DNA from: an archaeon
GTDB lineage: Archaea; Nanobdellota; Nanobdellia; Woesearchaeales; GW2011-AR9
Length of the DNA: 64,000 nt
Direction of reading: 5' to 3'
Assembly: GCA_030704845.1 (NCBI GenBank)
Contig: JAUYKZ010000009.1
Coordinates: 165,407 to 229,406 of the forward strand
The translations under genes and the position numbers were made by a program. The notes beneath the pieces are model-generated. The model searched no databases and was not told the DNA's origin. It saw nothing but the letters and a program-made list of their open reading frames with translations. Below are positions 8,830 through 16,642 of this stretch, piece by piece (the stretch's first letter is position 1; each line of letters starts with the position of its first letter).

Positions 8830-9033
8830 TCATCCTCCGGAAATAACGCTCAATAGTTCGAGACAATCATTTTCGGAGAGGATTTCGTGTTCAGTGATTA
8901 CTTCATTGTTTTTTACAACCAAAACAGTTTCAGGATTAATAGCAAGATGATTTAGAAGATCTAAAACGGTATTTCCTTCTACTGAAACTTCTTTTATACT
9001 CTGGTCTTTTTCAAAAGTAACTTGGATTTTCAT
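8830..9033 (-). CDS. Ubiquitin-like sulfur carrier (SAMP/MoaD/ThiS-like)
   Basis: This 67-residue beta-grasp protein ends in the free di-glycine tail SVISGG needed for adenylation by the E1-like enzyme. It is probably the sulfur donor for the NcsA-like enzyme and may also tag proteins as SAMPs do. It is the first gene of the three-gene operon. A very strong ribosome binding site (GGAGGGGAGG) lies just before the ATG, and a TTTTTAAAAA box is found about 70 bases upstream. The run of purines may drive high expression, as expected for a carrier needed in excess of its enzymes. Confidence 0.9.
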   Translation of the reverse strand: MKIQVTFEKDQSIKEVSVEGNTVLDLLNHLAINPETVLVVKNNEVITEHEILSENDCLELLSVISGG

Positions 9034-9148
9034 CGTTCCTCCCCTCCGTCTCCTAATGAGGCAAAGGTTCGTTTAATCACCGTTTAGTTATGTTTTTTAA
9101 AAACTTTTGGTGGTAAAAGTTAAATAAGGTAGATGTTTCTTTGTTAAG

Positions 9149-9673
9149 ATGGACAATTATTTAGTTATGAAGAAATCTGGAGAAATAGAGAAGTTATCTA
9201 AATCTCTTGGATTTGAGAGAACATATTTTATTAATGAAGATTTTGTAATACTTTCTAATCTTTCTCAGAAAGAACTCCTTAAACAAGCAAGTAAAGCTAA
9301 ACAGAAGAAATTAAAAGTGTTTTATCGGCCGGAATCTGAAGAAATGGTACGGTTTGCGTTAGAAAAAACTACAATTGATGCAATTTTTGGAGCTGAGCTA
9401 ATCAATCCAAAAGATAGTGTCCATTTTCTTAGGGGCGGATTAGATCAAGTTCCCTGTAAAATTGCTTCAGAAAAGGAGAAAATAGTTGGATTTTCATTTC
9501 ATGAATTGATGGAAGCGCAAAATAAGGGAAAATTATTGGGTAGAATGAAATTTAACGTTTCTTTATGTAGAAAATATAAGGTTAAAATGCTTTTTTTAAC
9601 CCTTTTTGAGAAATCAGAAGAACTGCGTTCAGCTAAGGATTTACAGCTATTTCTAAGATTATTAGGCATATAA
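9149..9673 (+). CDS. rnp3: RNase P protein component 3 (Rpp30/p30)
   Basis: This subunit of archaeal RNase P trims 5' leaders from tRNA precursors. The TIM-barrel family motifs are visible: TTIDAIFGAE (about residues 73-82), VHFLRGGLDQVPCKIA (about 91-106), a GFSFHELM stretch and LCRKYKVKMLFLTL near the end. At 174 residues it is about 30-40 shorter than many archaeal homologues, mainly by a compact N-terminus, but nothing essential looks missing. It is transcribed divergently from the thiolation operon, which also serves tRNA maturation. The RNase P RNA gene was looked for and not found in this window. Confidence 0.85.
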   Translation: MDNYLVMKKSGEIEKLSKSLGFERTYFINEDFVILSNLSQKELLKQASKAKQKKLKVFYRPESEEMVRFALEKTTIDAIFGAELINPKDSVHFLRGGLDQVPCKIASEKEKIVGFSFHELMEAQNKGKLLGRMKFNVSLCRKYKVKMLFLTLFEKSEELRSAKDLQLFLRLLGI

Positions 9674-9736
9674 ACCGAAAAGTTTATAAAAAAGTGTCCT
9701 TGTGCAGTAGTAATTAACTTAATTAGAGGTTCAAAA

Positions 9737-10522
9737 ATGAAAAATATTAAAAATTTAGCTTTAGTGGCCGGAATGGCTTTTAGTGGTTGTGGAGAGGATA
9801 GTACGCAAGTTAGCGGATTAGAAGATCAATGTACTTCCGATTTTGATTGTAAAGGCGATAGAGTTTGTGAGAGTACATATGAGGGTGGGCAAGAAGTAAG
9901 AACGTGCGTTTCTCCAAATGGTTATGTTCCTGAAACTCCTTCTACTGAAGAAGAAGTTAGGTTAGAAGATACGACTTGTGAAGGTTCTCCATTAAACGGA
10001 ATGTATGTTCGTGGTCTTCCCGGATGTCGATTTCATTCTTTAGAACCGGGAGATCCCGAAACGTGTAAAATGCAAGTTTCGTTTTATGGTGATGGTAGCG
10101 TTGCCGATTTACATTATAATTCAGATGGACAACTTTGGTTTGATTATAGTCCAGAAGTTTACGGAACATATGGGTATCAAACAGATTATCTGTACAGATT
10201 AACCCGTTCTTTCGATAAAAAGGAAGTAAATTACGGGATTGAAACTGATGGTCACGGCGAATTTACTTGCGATATGGCTGGGAATATGACTCCCTCAACA
10301 ATAGAAAAGTTATGGAGAAAATATCAATGTGTTCTTCAAAATAATCCAGATGTTTACGGGTTACGAATGGAATTCATTGAAGGCCGTTATCAAGGAGAAA
10401 CAATGGTTTGTTTAAATATTACCAATTTAAACAGAATTCAAGTTTCTAACACTTTGATTTCTTCAGATGACAGTTGTCTTGCTTATGACGAAGCGATTAA
10501 AGCTGAGTGTGTGCAAGAATAA
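9737..10522 (+). CDS. Cysteine-rich predicted lipoprotein
   Basis: The N-terminus is a short signal peptide ending in the lipobox FSGC, with the lipid-bearing cysteine at residue 18. Soon after comes a compact cysteine motif (QCTSDFDCKGDRVC) of a kind found in secreted scaffolds. The remaining 200 residues hold further cysteines, probably in disulfides, and no domain that I recognise. A TTTATAAAA box about 50 bases upstream and AGAGGT before the ATG suggest its own promoter. It is one of five lipobox proteins in the window, which also encodes the matching signal peptidase at 57745. Function unknown. Confidence 0.65.
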   Translation: MKNIKNLALVAGMAFSGCGEDSTQVSGLEDQCTSDFDCKGDRVCESTYEGGQEVRTCVSPNGYVPETPSTEEEVRLEDTTCEGSPLNGMYVRGLPGCRFHSLEPGDPETCKMQVSFYGDGSVADLHYNSDGQLWFDYSPEVYGTYGYQTDYLYRLTRSFDKKEVNYGIETDGHGEFTCDMAGNMTPSTIEKLWRKYQCVLQNNPDVYGLRMEFIEGRYQGETMVCLNITNLNRIQVSNTLISSDDSCLAYDEAIKAECVQE

Positions 10523-10543
10523 TTGTTTTTTTCTTTATTTTTT

Positions 10544-10563
10544 TTATTCGGTAAGTTTATATA
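10544..10563 (+). repeat. 20-bp direct repeat, left copy (contains TATA box)
   Basis: TTATTCGGTAAGTTTATATA recurs without change at 11259-11278, so the HEPN-MNT pair lies exactly between two copies. Each copy carries the TATA box of the next gene: this one lies about 27 bases before the HEPN start codon. Confidence 0.8.
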
Positions 10564-10585
10564 ATTTTACCACTCTTTATTTTAA

Positions 10586-10959
10586 ATGCGTAAAGAAGCT
10601 CTCCGTTGGTTGGAACAGGCAAAAATAGATTTTAAATCAGCTACAATCAATTTTGAACAAAAAGTGTATTATGTCACATCATTTCTTTCTCAACAAGCAG
10701 TAGAAAAGGCACTCAAAGCTATTTAATAGAAAAAGATCACATGATTCCAAAAGTACACGATTTAGTTTTTCTTGCGAAGAAAGCTGGTATTGACAGTGAT
10801 TTGCTTTCACGATGCGATGAACTCGCAAAGGTGTACTTAGAAACCAGGTATCCAGACATTTCCAAAGAGAAGCCTTCTGATAAATTTACTAAGGTAGTTT
10901 CGGAAAAACATTTGGCAATTGCCGAAGAGGTTTTACAATGGGTCAAAAAACACACCTAG
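10586..10959 (+). pseudogene. Frameshifted HEPN-domain toxin gene
   Basis: HEPN proteins of this type are RNases paired with MNT nucleotidyltransferases in toxin-antitoxin systems. The first frame gives MRKEALRWLEQAKIDFKSA ... SQQAVEKALKAI and stops at about 10725. The second frame continues the same domain with LIEKDHMIPKVHDLVFLAKK and runs to 10959. The join falls where related proteins read KALKAYLI, so one missing base near 10720 would explain the break. Either the toxin is inactivated or the read has a sequencing error. The end overlaps the MNT gene by 22 bases, the usual arrangement. Confidence 0.75.
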
Positions 10960-11255
10960 CTAAATTGAAGACTTTTAAAAAGGAATTGTCAAAAGACATT
11001 GTAGTAAACGAAATGATTCTCTTTGGCTCAAGGGCATGGGGTAAACCAAACAGGTATAGTGATTTTGATATAATCGTTGTTTCATCTTCTTTTAGAAAGA
11101 AAAAATCTTTGAAAAGGAGTCTTGGCTTTTACAAGCGATGGAATTTAGATTATCCTGTTGATTTCTTATGCTATACACCCGAAGAATTCAATAAATTGAA
11201 AAAAGAAATTACGATTGTCCAAAAAGCAGTACGAGAAGGCATTATAATCACCTAA
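10938..11255 (+). CDS. MNT-type minimal nucleotidyltransferase (antitoxin)
   Basis: This small protein of 105 residues has the pol-beta-like nucleotidyltransferase signature LFGSRAWG followed by SDFDIIVVS, with the metal-binding DxD present. In HEPN-MNT systems the MNT protein adds AMP to the HEPN toxin and silences it. The gene overlaps the broken HEPN reading frame and seems to be intact. If the HEPN gene is truly dead, the antitoxin has outlived its toxin. Confidence 0.85.
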   Translation: MGQKTHLAKLKTFKKELSKDIVVNEMILFGSRAWGKPNRYSDFDIIVVSSSFRKKKSLKRSLGFYKRWNLDYPVDFLCYTPEEFNKLKKEITIVQKAVREGIIIT

Positions 11256-11258
11256 TTC

Positions 11259-11278
11259 TTATTCGGTAAGTTTATATA
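11259..11278 (+). repeat. 20-bp direct repeat, right copy (contains TATA box)
   Basis: Identical to 10544-10563. Here its TTTATATA lies about 35 bases before the start of the 1761-residue surface protein. The two copies bracket the toxin-antitoxin pair. Confidence 0.8.
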
Positions 11279-11307
11279 TGTTTATTAATTAATTAGTTCT
11301 TAGTACA

Positions 11308-14300
11308 ATGAATAAAAAAAGAGGGATTTTTGTAGCTTTAGTAGTTGTTTTTGTAGTTACAAGTTTGTTTGTTTATGGTTCTGAACAATTGTTTGTTGAT
11401 TTTGAGGAATTTGTTTTTGGAAATAACGATGACTTTCAATATACATATGCTTTAGGTGTTGGTGAAGTTGATGATGATCGTAAGGAGGGCTGTTATGATG
11501 AGCCAAGAAACACTGTGAAGTTTGGAGTGTTAGAACAGGTGAAAAGGGATGGTGATTTATACGTGTCTTTCGATCATACAGCAGTCGATTTTTTATCTGG
11601 CGACCCATTGTATTGTGTTTGGGAAAATTTACCAACTAACCAGCAAGGTTGTTATTTTTTATCAAGTGAATGGGATCAATCTCCTGGTGATCATGCAAAC
11701 ATGGACGATTGTGCCGGATGGGTTATTCCAGAAGGCAAGCAATCAAAAATTGATTCTATATTAGTTGAATCAGCAAAGGAAAGATTTTTTCCTGTAGAAA
11801 ACGACCCTAAATATCTTCAACAAAGTTTTCCTTCAAAAGGTTTAAATGAGATTGAGAAATTAGTTTCAGGGGAGGCTGAAACTGATGCGGCTTATGGGGA
11901 AGGTCAAAATGCCATTTGTATCTTCGATGAACATAAATTCAAACCAGAACAACAAGCGTTCATTTGTAACAAACGTGATAATGAATACAGATGGTACATC
12001 TGTGATTCTGCTCATGTTTCTGAAAGAACAGGAAACTTCTTACCTTTGAAGATTAATATTGAAGGTGCAGATAGCGGCCCTTCTGAGAATACTCCCGTAG
12101 GATGCACAGAAACTCAAGTTGAGATTCAAGGCTCTGATGGATATTATTGCCTAGAAAAAGACAAACCCATGTACGTTTCGGCAGACATAAACGAAGCAAC
12201 TAACGGTTATTTCTGTATGGAAGACGAGGGAGAATATTCCTGGGAAGAAAGAGAATTAAAATGTGATGATCCCGGTGTTGATTGTGGAATACTACAAAGT
12301 GTGTGTGAGTCTGATACAAATAATTTTGATTGGGATGATGGTGGTAAATGTTGTGGTGACAATGGTTTAGATGATCTTAACATCACAGCAAATGGGGCTA
12401 GATCTATTTGTCTTTACAATGAACCACTCTTTGTTGGATCTCAAGGAAGCGATTTGAAACAATCATTAGGTAGCGCTTGGTCTTGTGAGAATGACTGGTG
12501 TTGGGTGGAAGCAGATAATATTGATGCACAATTCAAAGTTCTTACATCAAAAAGATTAGGAGAAAAACCACAAGATATTGTTTCAAATACTGGGGAATGG
12601 GTAACTTGCGAGGAGGAAGGAACTCTTCCGGTTACACGAAATTTTCTTGATGAGTATGTTGATCCAAACGTTCCTTTCCAATCAATCACAAATAGGTTTT
12701 ATTGTTTCGATGACGGGAGCAGAATGAATTGGGTTGAATGTGCAGACTTTCAGGACAGCGCAGAAAATGTGAATACCATCAAAGGGAGATATCCAGGAGA
12801 AGCATTAAATTCTTTTTTCCTTGGGCCAGTTGAAATTGATCCAGAAAATAATGCAAAAAAAACCGGTGGAATAAAATATAGTGGTGGCGGTATAATTAAT
12901 ATTTTTCCGGGAAGAGAATACAAATTCTATTACGGAGAAGATTATACTTTTGATTTCAGTGGATATAAATATCTTGAATTGATGATTAAGTTTGTTAATG
13001 AAGATAATCAAGAACCATTAAAAGAAGAAGATCTCTCTCTTCCGGTTGATGTAAGATTACAAATTCAAAGCGGAGATGTAGATGTCTTTAATCAACCTTT
13101 GCTAGGTTACATTACTCACGGACCAATATTTTCAGAAGACGGATGGATGCACGTAAAAGTTCCGATAGATGAATACAAAGGTGTAACAGCTATAATTATT
13201 CAAAGTACAAATATTGACAATGGCATTGCTGTTCAGAATATGTTCTTAAGCGGCGATAAACCAACCAAGGTTTGTTCCGGCGAAGATTTTCCTTCCCTTC
13301 CAGATGATTTGGAAGCTACCGGTTCATGGATTGACAATTTAGATTATGCTAAAAGTGGGGTTTCTAGCGTACAAATGTGCACAAGTTTATTTGGACCAAA
13401 TGCTTGGTTAGGTGAAGACGTGCCGGTAGCAGATAGGATGTGTTGTGGTAATCAGGAAGGAGAATATTATGCTGGAATATCTGCAGTTCAGGCTACCGAT
13501 AACGGAGATGAATATTATGGTTGTTGGAATTCACAACCGGTAAAATCTGGTGATACGATTATGGATGTGCAGTTTGAAGTGTCTTCAATGGATTTACAGC
13601 CGGTGGTGGAGTATGAGGAATTTGCTGTGGTAAGTGGAAATATTATTCTGGAATATGATTTTGAGGATCTTAAATCAATCAGACTTGGGCTTGTTCAGGG
13701 CCAGACTTGGTTTAATACGGCAAGAGTTGTTTCTTTTTCAAAATCTGAAGAAGAATATACTTACTTATTGGAAGGGACCGATAATGAAAATAATCGGGTT
13801 GTAAGTCCTTTTGTCGTTAGAAGACCTTCTGTAATTAATGTTCCTTTCAGTGAAAATATACCGAGCGGAAACTATCTAAATCAAAAATTAGCCCTTATTT
13901 TGGGAAGTTCAGCAGATTTTACTGCTCGAAGTGGAGCAACTCCCGGTGTTATATTACATTTTAAACCGGTGGGAGCATCTTTAGAATTCCTAGAAGATGA
14001 AGAACCAAGTGGTGCTGGTTTATTAAACAGTAAAAATCTTGAATTTGGACCAGCATTAGATTTTGAAGATATAAATGAGATATCTCTTTATGCTCATGTT
14101 TCTCCAAAATCAATTCCTCAAGATGGACCAATCCCATCAACAAGAACTATCAAAATAAAAAATTATACTTGTGTGGCAGATGAGTGTTTATATCCGTTAC
14201 CGGGAGAACCTACTTATTTTATCAAAAATCCATACCCTTACTTATATGAATTATATTTCCTAGAAGAAAAAGAAGATGGCGGAACTAAAGAAACTCTAAT

Positions 14301-16593
14301 CACCAGCGAACAACAAGCATGGAGAAATCCAGGAATGCTTAAAGTGAAGAAAATCTCTCAGCAAATTCTTTACGTGAACGAAGGAGAAGAATCAGATAAC
14401 CCAATTGCATTCTATGGTTGTCAAGCTCCGTCATTTGTTGAACAAAGAGTAAGGCAAGCAGGATTAGATAATCAGGAATTCAAGAATACTGATTACTGTT
14501 CAGTGCAAGGAGATAAAACTAAAGATAGAATCTTTTATTGTTCACCAAGTATGGATTTACCTAGCTTGGAAGAAGAGGGAATCGAAAGAGAACGATTTAA
14601 AATTGTTAATTCTTGGAGTAATGCAAATATAAAAGAAGTTGGTTACCAAAATCCTAACAAAATCATTTCTGATTTTGGTGTACAAGAAAGGGTATTAAAG
14701 AATTTGGAAGAAGCTCCAAATTCAGTGATCCTTCCAGAAAACATCAATTGGAACACTTCCGTTTTACCAGGAAGAAATTTCTTATCAAATGCAATCTTTG
14801 AAACTAGCGGAGCTAAAGAATTGCCACACTGGGAAATATTTAAAGATGGAGTTTTAGTTAACGATGGAGAAGATAATGAAAAAAAACACATTCCAGAAAG
14901 CGATGATGTAAGTGCCAACACTTTAATTTTAAGAGCAGGAGAAATTCTAAGATCGGAAAGAATACCTGTGCCAAGATTAGTTAACAAAGATCCAGAGCAA
15001 CCAGTAATTCTTAGTTTTACTTCATCGGGAACATGTCAAGAAAACGTAGCAATCAAATTGATCAATAAAAACGGGGAAGAAGTTGGAGATGCAGGTAATT
15101 TAAACAGTATTAAAGTAGCTGACGCATCTTATCTTGTAGTAGAAATAACCGGGGCATGTTCAATTAAAGAACCTATGTTGCAATTGTTAGATACCTTAGG
15201 TCCAGTAGATTATTCCTTTCAGCAACCGGTTGGTTCAGAAAACTTGGGAAGAGCAGGTTTAGCATGTTGCCCGGAAAGTTATTGTTGGAATGGTCAAGTT
15301 TGTGTTGAACCAATGGGGCAGTATAGTAAATTGTCTGAAAAGGTTGACGATGGCAGAGATTACAGATGTATTGAAGGAGAGTGGACCTACCAACCTATTA
15401 AAGTAGATTGGGTGAAACAAGATTGGGGATTCTGTAATGAAGAAACGCAATGTTTCGTAACAAGTTCTACCAATGAAGGATTTGATGTTAGCGATGAATA
15501 CACCCCGGAACAATTCTATGAAGGGAAAAACCCAACTTGTATTAATGATGGATCCTACATTCTAGATCATTTTTGTGAAGAAGGAGACTGGACTTCAAGA
15601 ACAAAAGTGGTGGCACAAAAATTATTGGAAGTTGCCCAGAATGATGAATATGTGTTATATTGTACTAACCTGTGGGGCGCTTTAGTCGATACTGAGAATG
15701 GTATGCAATTATTGGAGGGCGAGGGAATATTAAGTGATGTTCCTTCCGGTGATCAAGATTTAGCTAATGCTATAGCTGGTGAAACAAATCAAAAACAAAC
15801 CAAATCATGTTTCGAAAATCTTAATGCTCCTGGAAACCTTGTATCACAAGAAGAAAACACTTGCGTAAACACGGTTTGTGTGTTAAGGTATAAAGATGGT
15901 GGAAATTTCAAAACAGCATTTGCAACCACTTTAAACAAGCCAAGTGATGACCCAGATACGTTATTCAATGCATTTAATATTGGCCCTAGAGAAGTAAACG
16001 ACCGTTGTGAATTATCTGAAGAAGGATTTGTTAATTGTGATCTGCAAGGATTAGAGTTAGGCGGAGATTTATGGTTTGCTAATGATACCCATTCATTGAT
16101 TTACGGCAAGCAAGGAATTTCAATAAATCCTGGAGTTATTGAACAGTTGGTGGATTGGTTGAGAAGAGCAATTGGACTGGCGGATGCAGATAACAATGGC
16201 GCTCCATTCTTGGAAAACATTGAACAATTTAGAGACCTTTATTTGTTACATACTTCTGGTAAAGATGTAAGAGCAGTCCATTCTGTCGAATATCGATTAC
16301 CACCACAACCAGAAGAAGAAAATGTTGATGCAGAAAATCAAATTGATGTTGCAACAGATGGTATCAGAAAAGATATCTTAGTTGCGGAGTACCAAGGATT
16401 TGATACGCCTGTATGTACTTATGTTGATCAAAATAATCTAGCTCTTCCAACCGCATTAACTACAGAAGTGCTTGAAGATGATCAGAAATTGCAATGTGTT
16501 ATTGATGGAGATGTTCAAAGAATTCAAGCTGAAGTTAATGGTGGAGTTCCAGAAATTTGGGCTAAACTTACCGGAAAATTGAGAGTAGAATAA
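11308..16593 (+). CDS. Giant cysteine-rich secreted surface protein (1761 aa)
   Basis: The N-terminus MNKKRG leads straight into one hydrophobic helix (about residues 7-24), a signal peptide or anchor. Everything after it looks extracellular: acidic, rich in cysteine pairs (GCYFLSS, CCGDNG, RMCCGNQEG, ACCPESYC) and in Tyr, Asn and Gly, with no C-terminal membrane segment. A stretch near residues 540-660 (FSGYKYLELMIKF ... DGWMHVKVPIDEYKGV) resembles a beta-sandwich carbohydrate-binding fold; this is a weak impression. No catalytic motif is evident. It opens a same-strand run of 18 surface genes and has its own TATA box inside the 20-bp repeat. It may be a cell-surface or adhesion component working with the pilin-like proteins downstream. 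No family name can be given. Confidence 0.7.
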   Translation: MNKKRGIFVALVVVFVVTSLFVYGSEQLFVDFEEFVFGNNDDFQYTYALGVGEVDDDRKEGCYDEPRNTVKFGVLEQVKRDGDLYVSFDHTAVDFLSGDPLYCVWENLPTNQQGCYFLSSEWDQSPGDHANMDDCAGWVIPEGKQSKIDSILVESAKERFFPVENDPKYLQQSFPSKGLNEIEKLVSGEAETDAAYGEGQNAICIFDEHKFKPEQQAFICNKRDNEYRWYICDSAHVSERTGNFLPLKINIEGADSGPSENTPVGCTETQVEIQGSDGYYCLEKDKPMYVSADINEATNGYFCMEDEGEYSWEERELKCDDPGVDCGILQSVCESDTNNFDWDDGGKCCGDNGLDDLNITANGARSICLYNEPLFVGSQGSDLKQSLGSAWSCENDWCWVEADNIDAQFKVLTSKRLGEKPQDIVSNTGEWVTCEEEGTLPVTRNFLDEYVDPNVPFQSITNRFYCFDDGSRMNWVECADFQDSAENVNTIKGRYPGEALNSFFLGPVEIDPENNAKKTGGIKYSGGGIINIFPGREYKFYYGEDYTFDFSGYKYLELMIKFVNEDNQEPLKEEDLSLPVDVRLQIQSGDVDVFNQPLLGYITHGPIFSEDGWMHVKVPIDEYKGVTAIIIQSTNIDNGIAVQNMFLSGDKPTKVCSGEDFPSLPDDLEATGSWIDNLDYAKSGVSSVQMCTSLFGPNAWLGEDVPVADRMCCGNQEGEYYAGISAVQATDNGDEYYGCWNSQPVKSGDTIMDVQFEVSSMDLQPVVEYEEFAVVSGNIILEYDFEDLKSIRLGLVQGQTWFNTARVVSFSKSEEEYTYLLEGTDNENNRVVSPFVVRRPSVINVPFSENIPSGNYLNQKLALILGSSADFTARSGATPGVILHFKPVGASLEFLEDEEPSGAGLLNSKNLEFGPALDFEDINEISLYAHVSPKSIPQDGPIPSTRTIKIKNYTCVADECLYPLPGEPTYFIKNPYPYLYELYFLEEKEDGGTKETLITSEQQAWRNPGMLKVKKISQQILYVNEGEESDNPIAFYGCQAPSFVEQRVRQAGLDNQEFKNTDYCSVQGDKTKDRIFYCSPSMDLPSLEEEGIERERFKIVNSWSNANIKEVGYQNPNKIISDFGVQERVLKNLEEAPNSVILPENINWNTSVLPGRNFLSNAIFETSGAKELPHWEIFKDGVLVNDGEDNEKKHIPESDDVSANTLILRAGEILRSERIPVPRLVNKDPEQPVILSFTSSGTCQENVAIKLINKNGEEVGDAGNLNSIKVADASYLVVEITGACSIKEPMLQLLDTLGPVDYSFQQPVGSENLGRAGLACCPESYCWNGQVCVEPMGQYSKLSEKVDDGRDYRCIEGEWTYQPIKVDWVKQDWGFCNEETQCFVTSSTNEGFDVSDEYTPEQFYEGKNPTCINDGSYILDHFCEEGDWTSRTKVVAQKLLEVAQNDEYVLYCTNLWGALVDTENGMQLLEGEGILSDVPSGDQDLANAIAGETNQKQTKSCFENLNAPGNLVSQEENTCVNTVCVLRYKDGGNFKTAFATTLNKPSDDPDTLFNAFNIGPREVNDRCELSEEGFVNCDLQGLELGGDLWFANDTHSLIYGKQGISINPGVIEQLVDWLRRAIGLADADNNGAPFLENIEQFRDLYLLHTSGKDVRAVHSVEYRLPPQPEEENVDAENQIDVATDGIRKDILVAEYQGFDTPVCTYVDQNNLALPTALTTEVLEDDQKLQCVIDGDVQRIQAEVNGGVPEIWAKLTGKLRVE

Positions 16594-16642
16594 GTATCAT
16601 CTCATAAGTTTTATAAGCCTTCTTTCATTTATTCTAGTTAAT

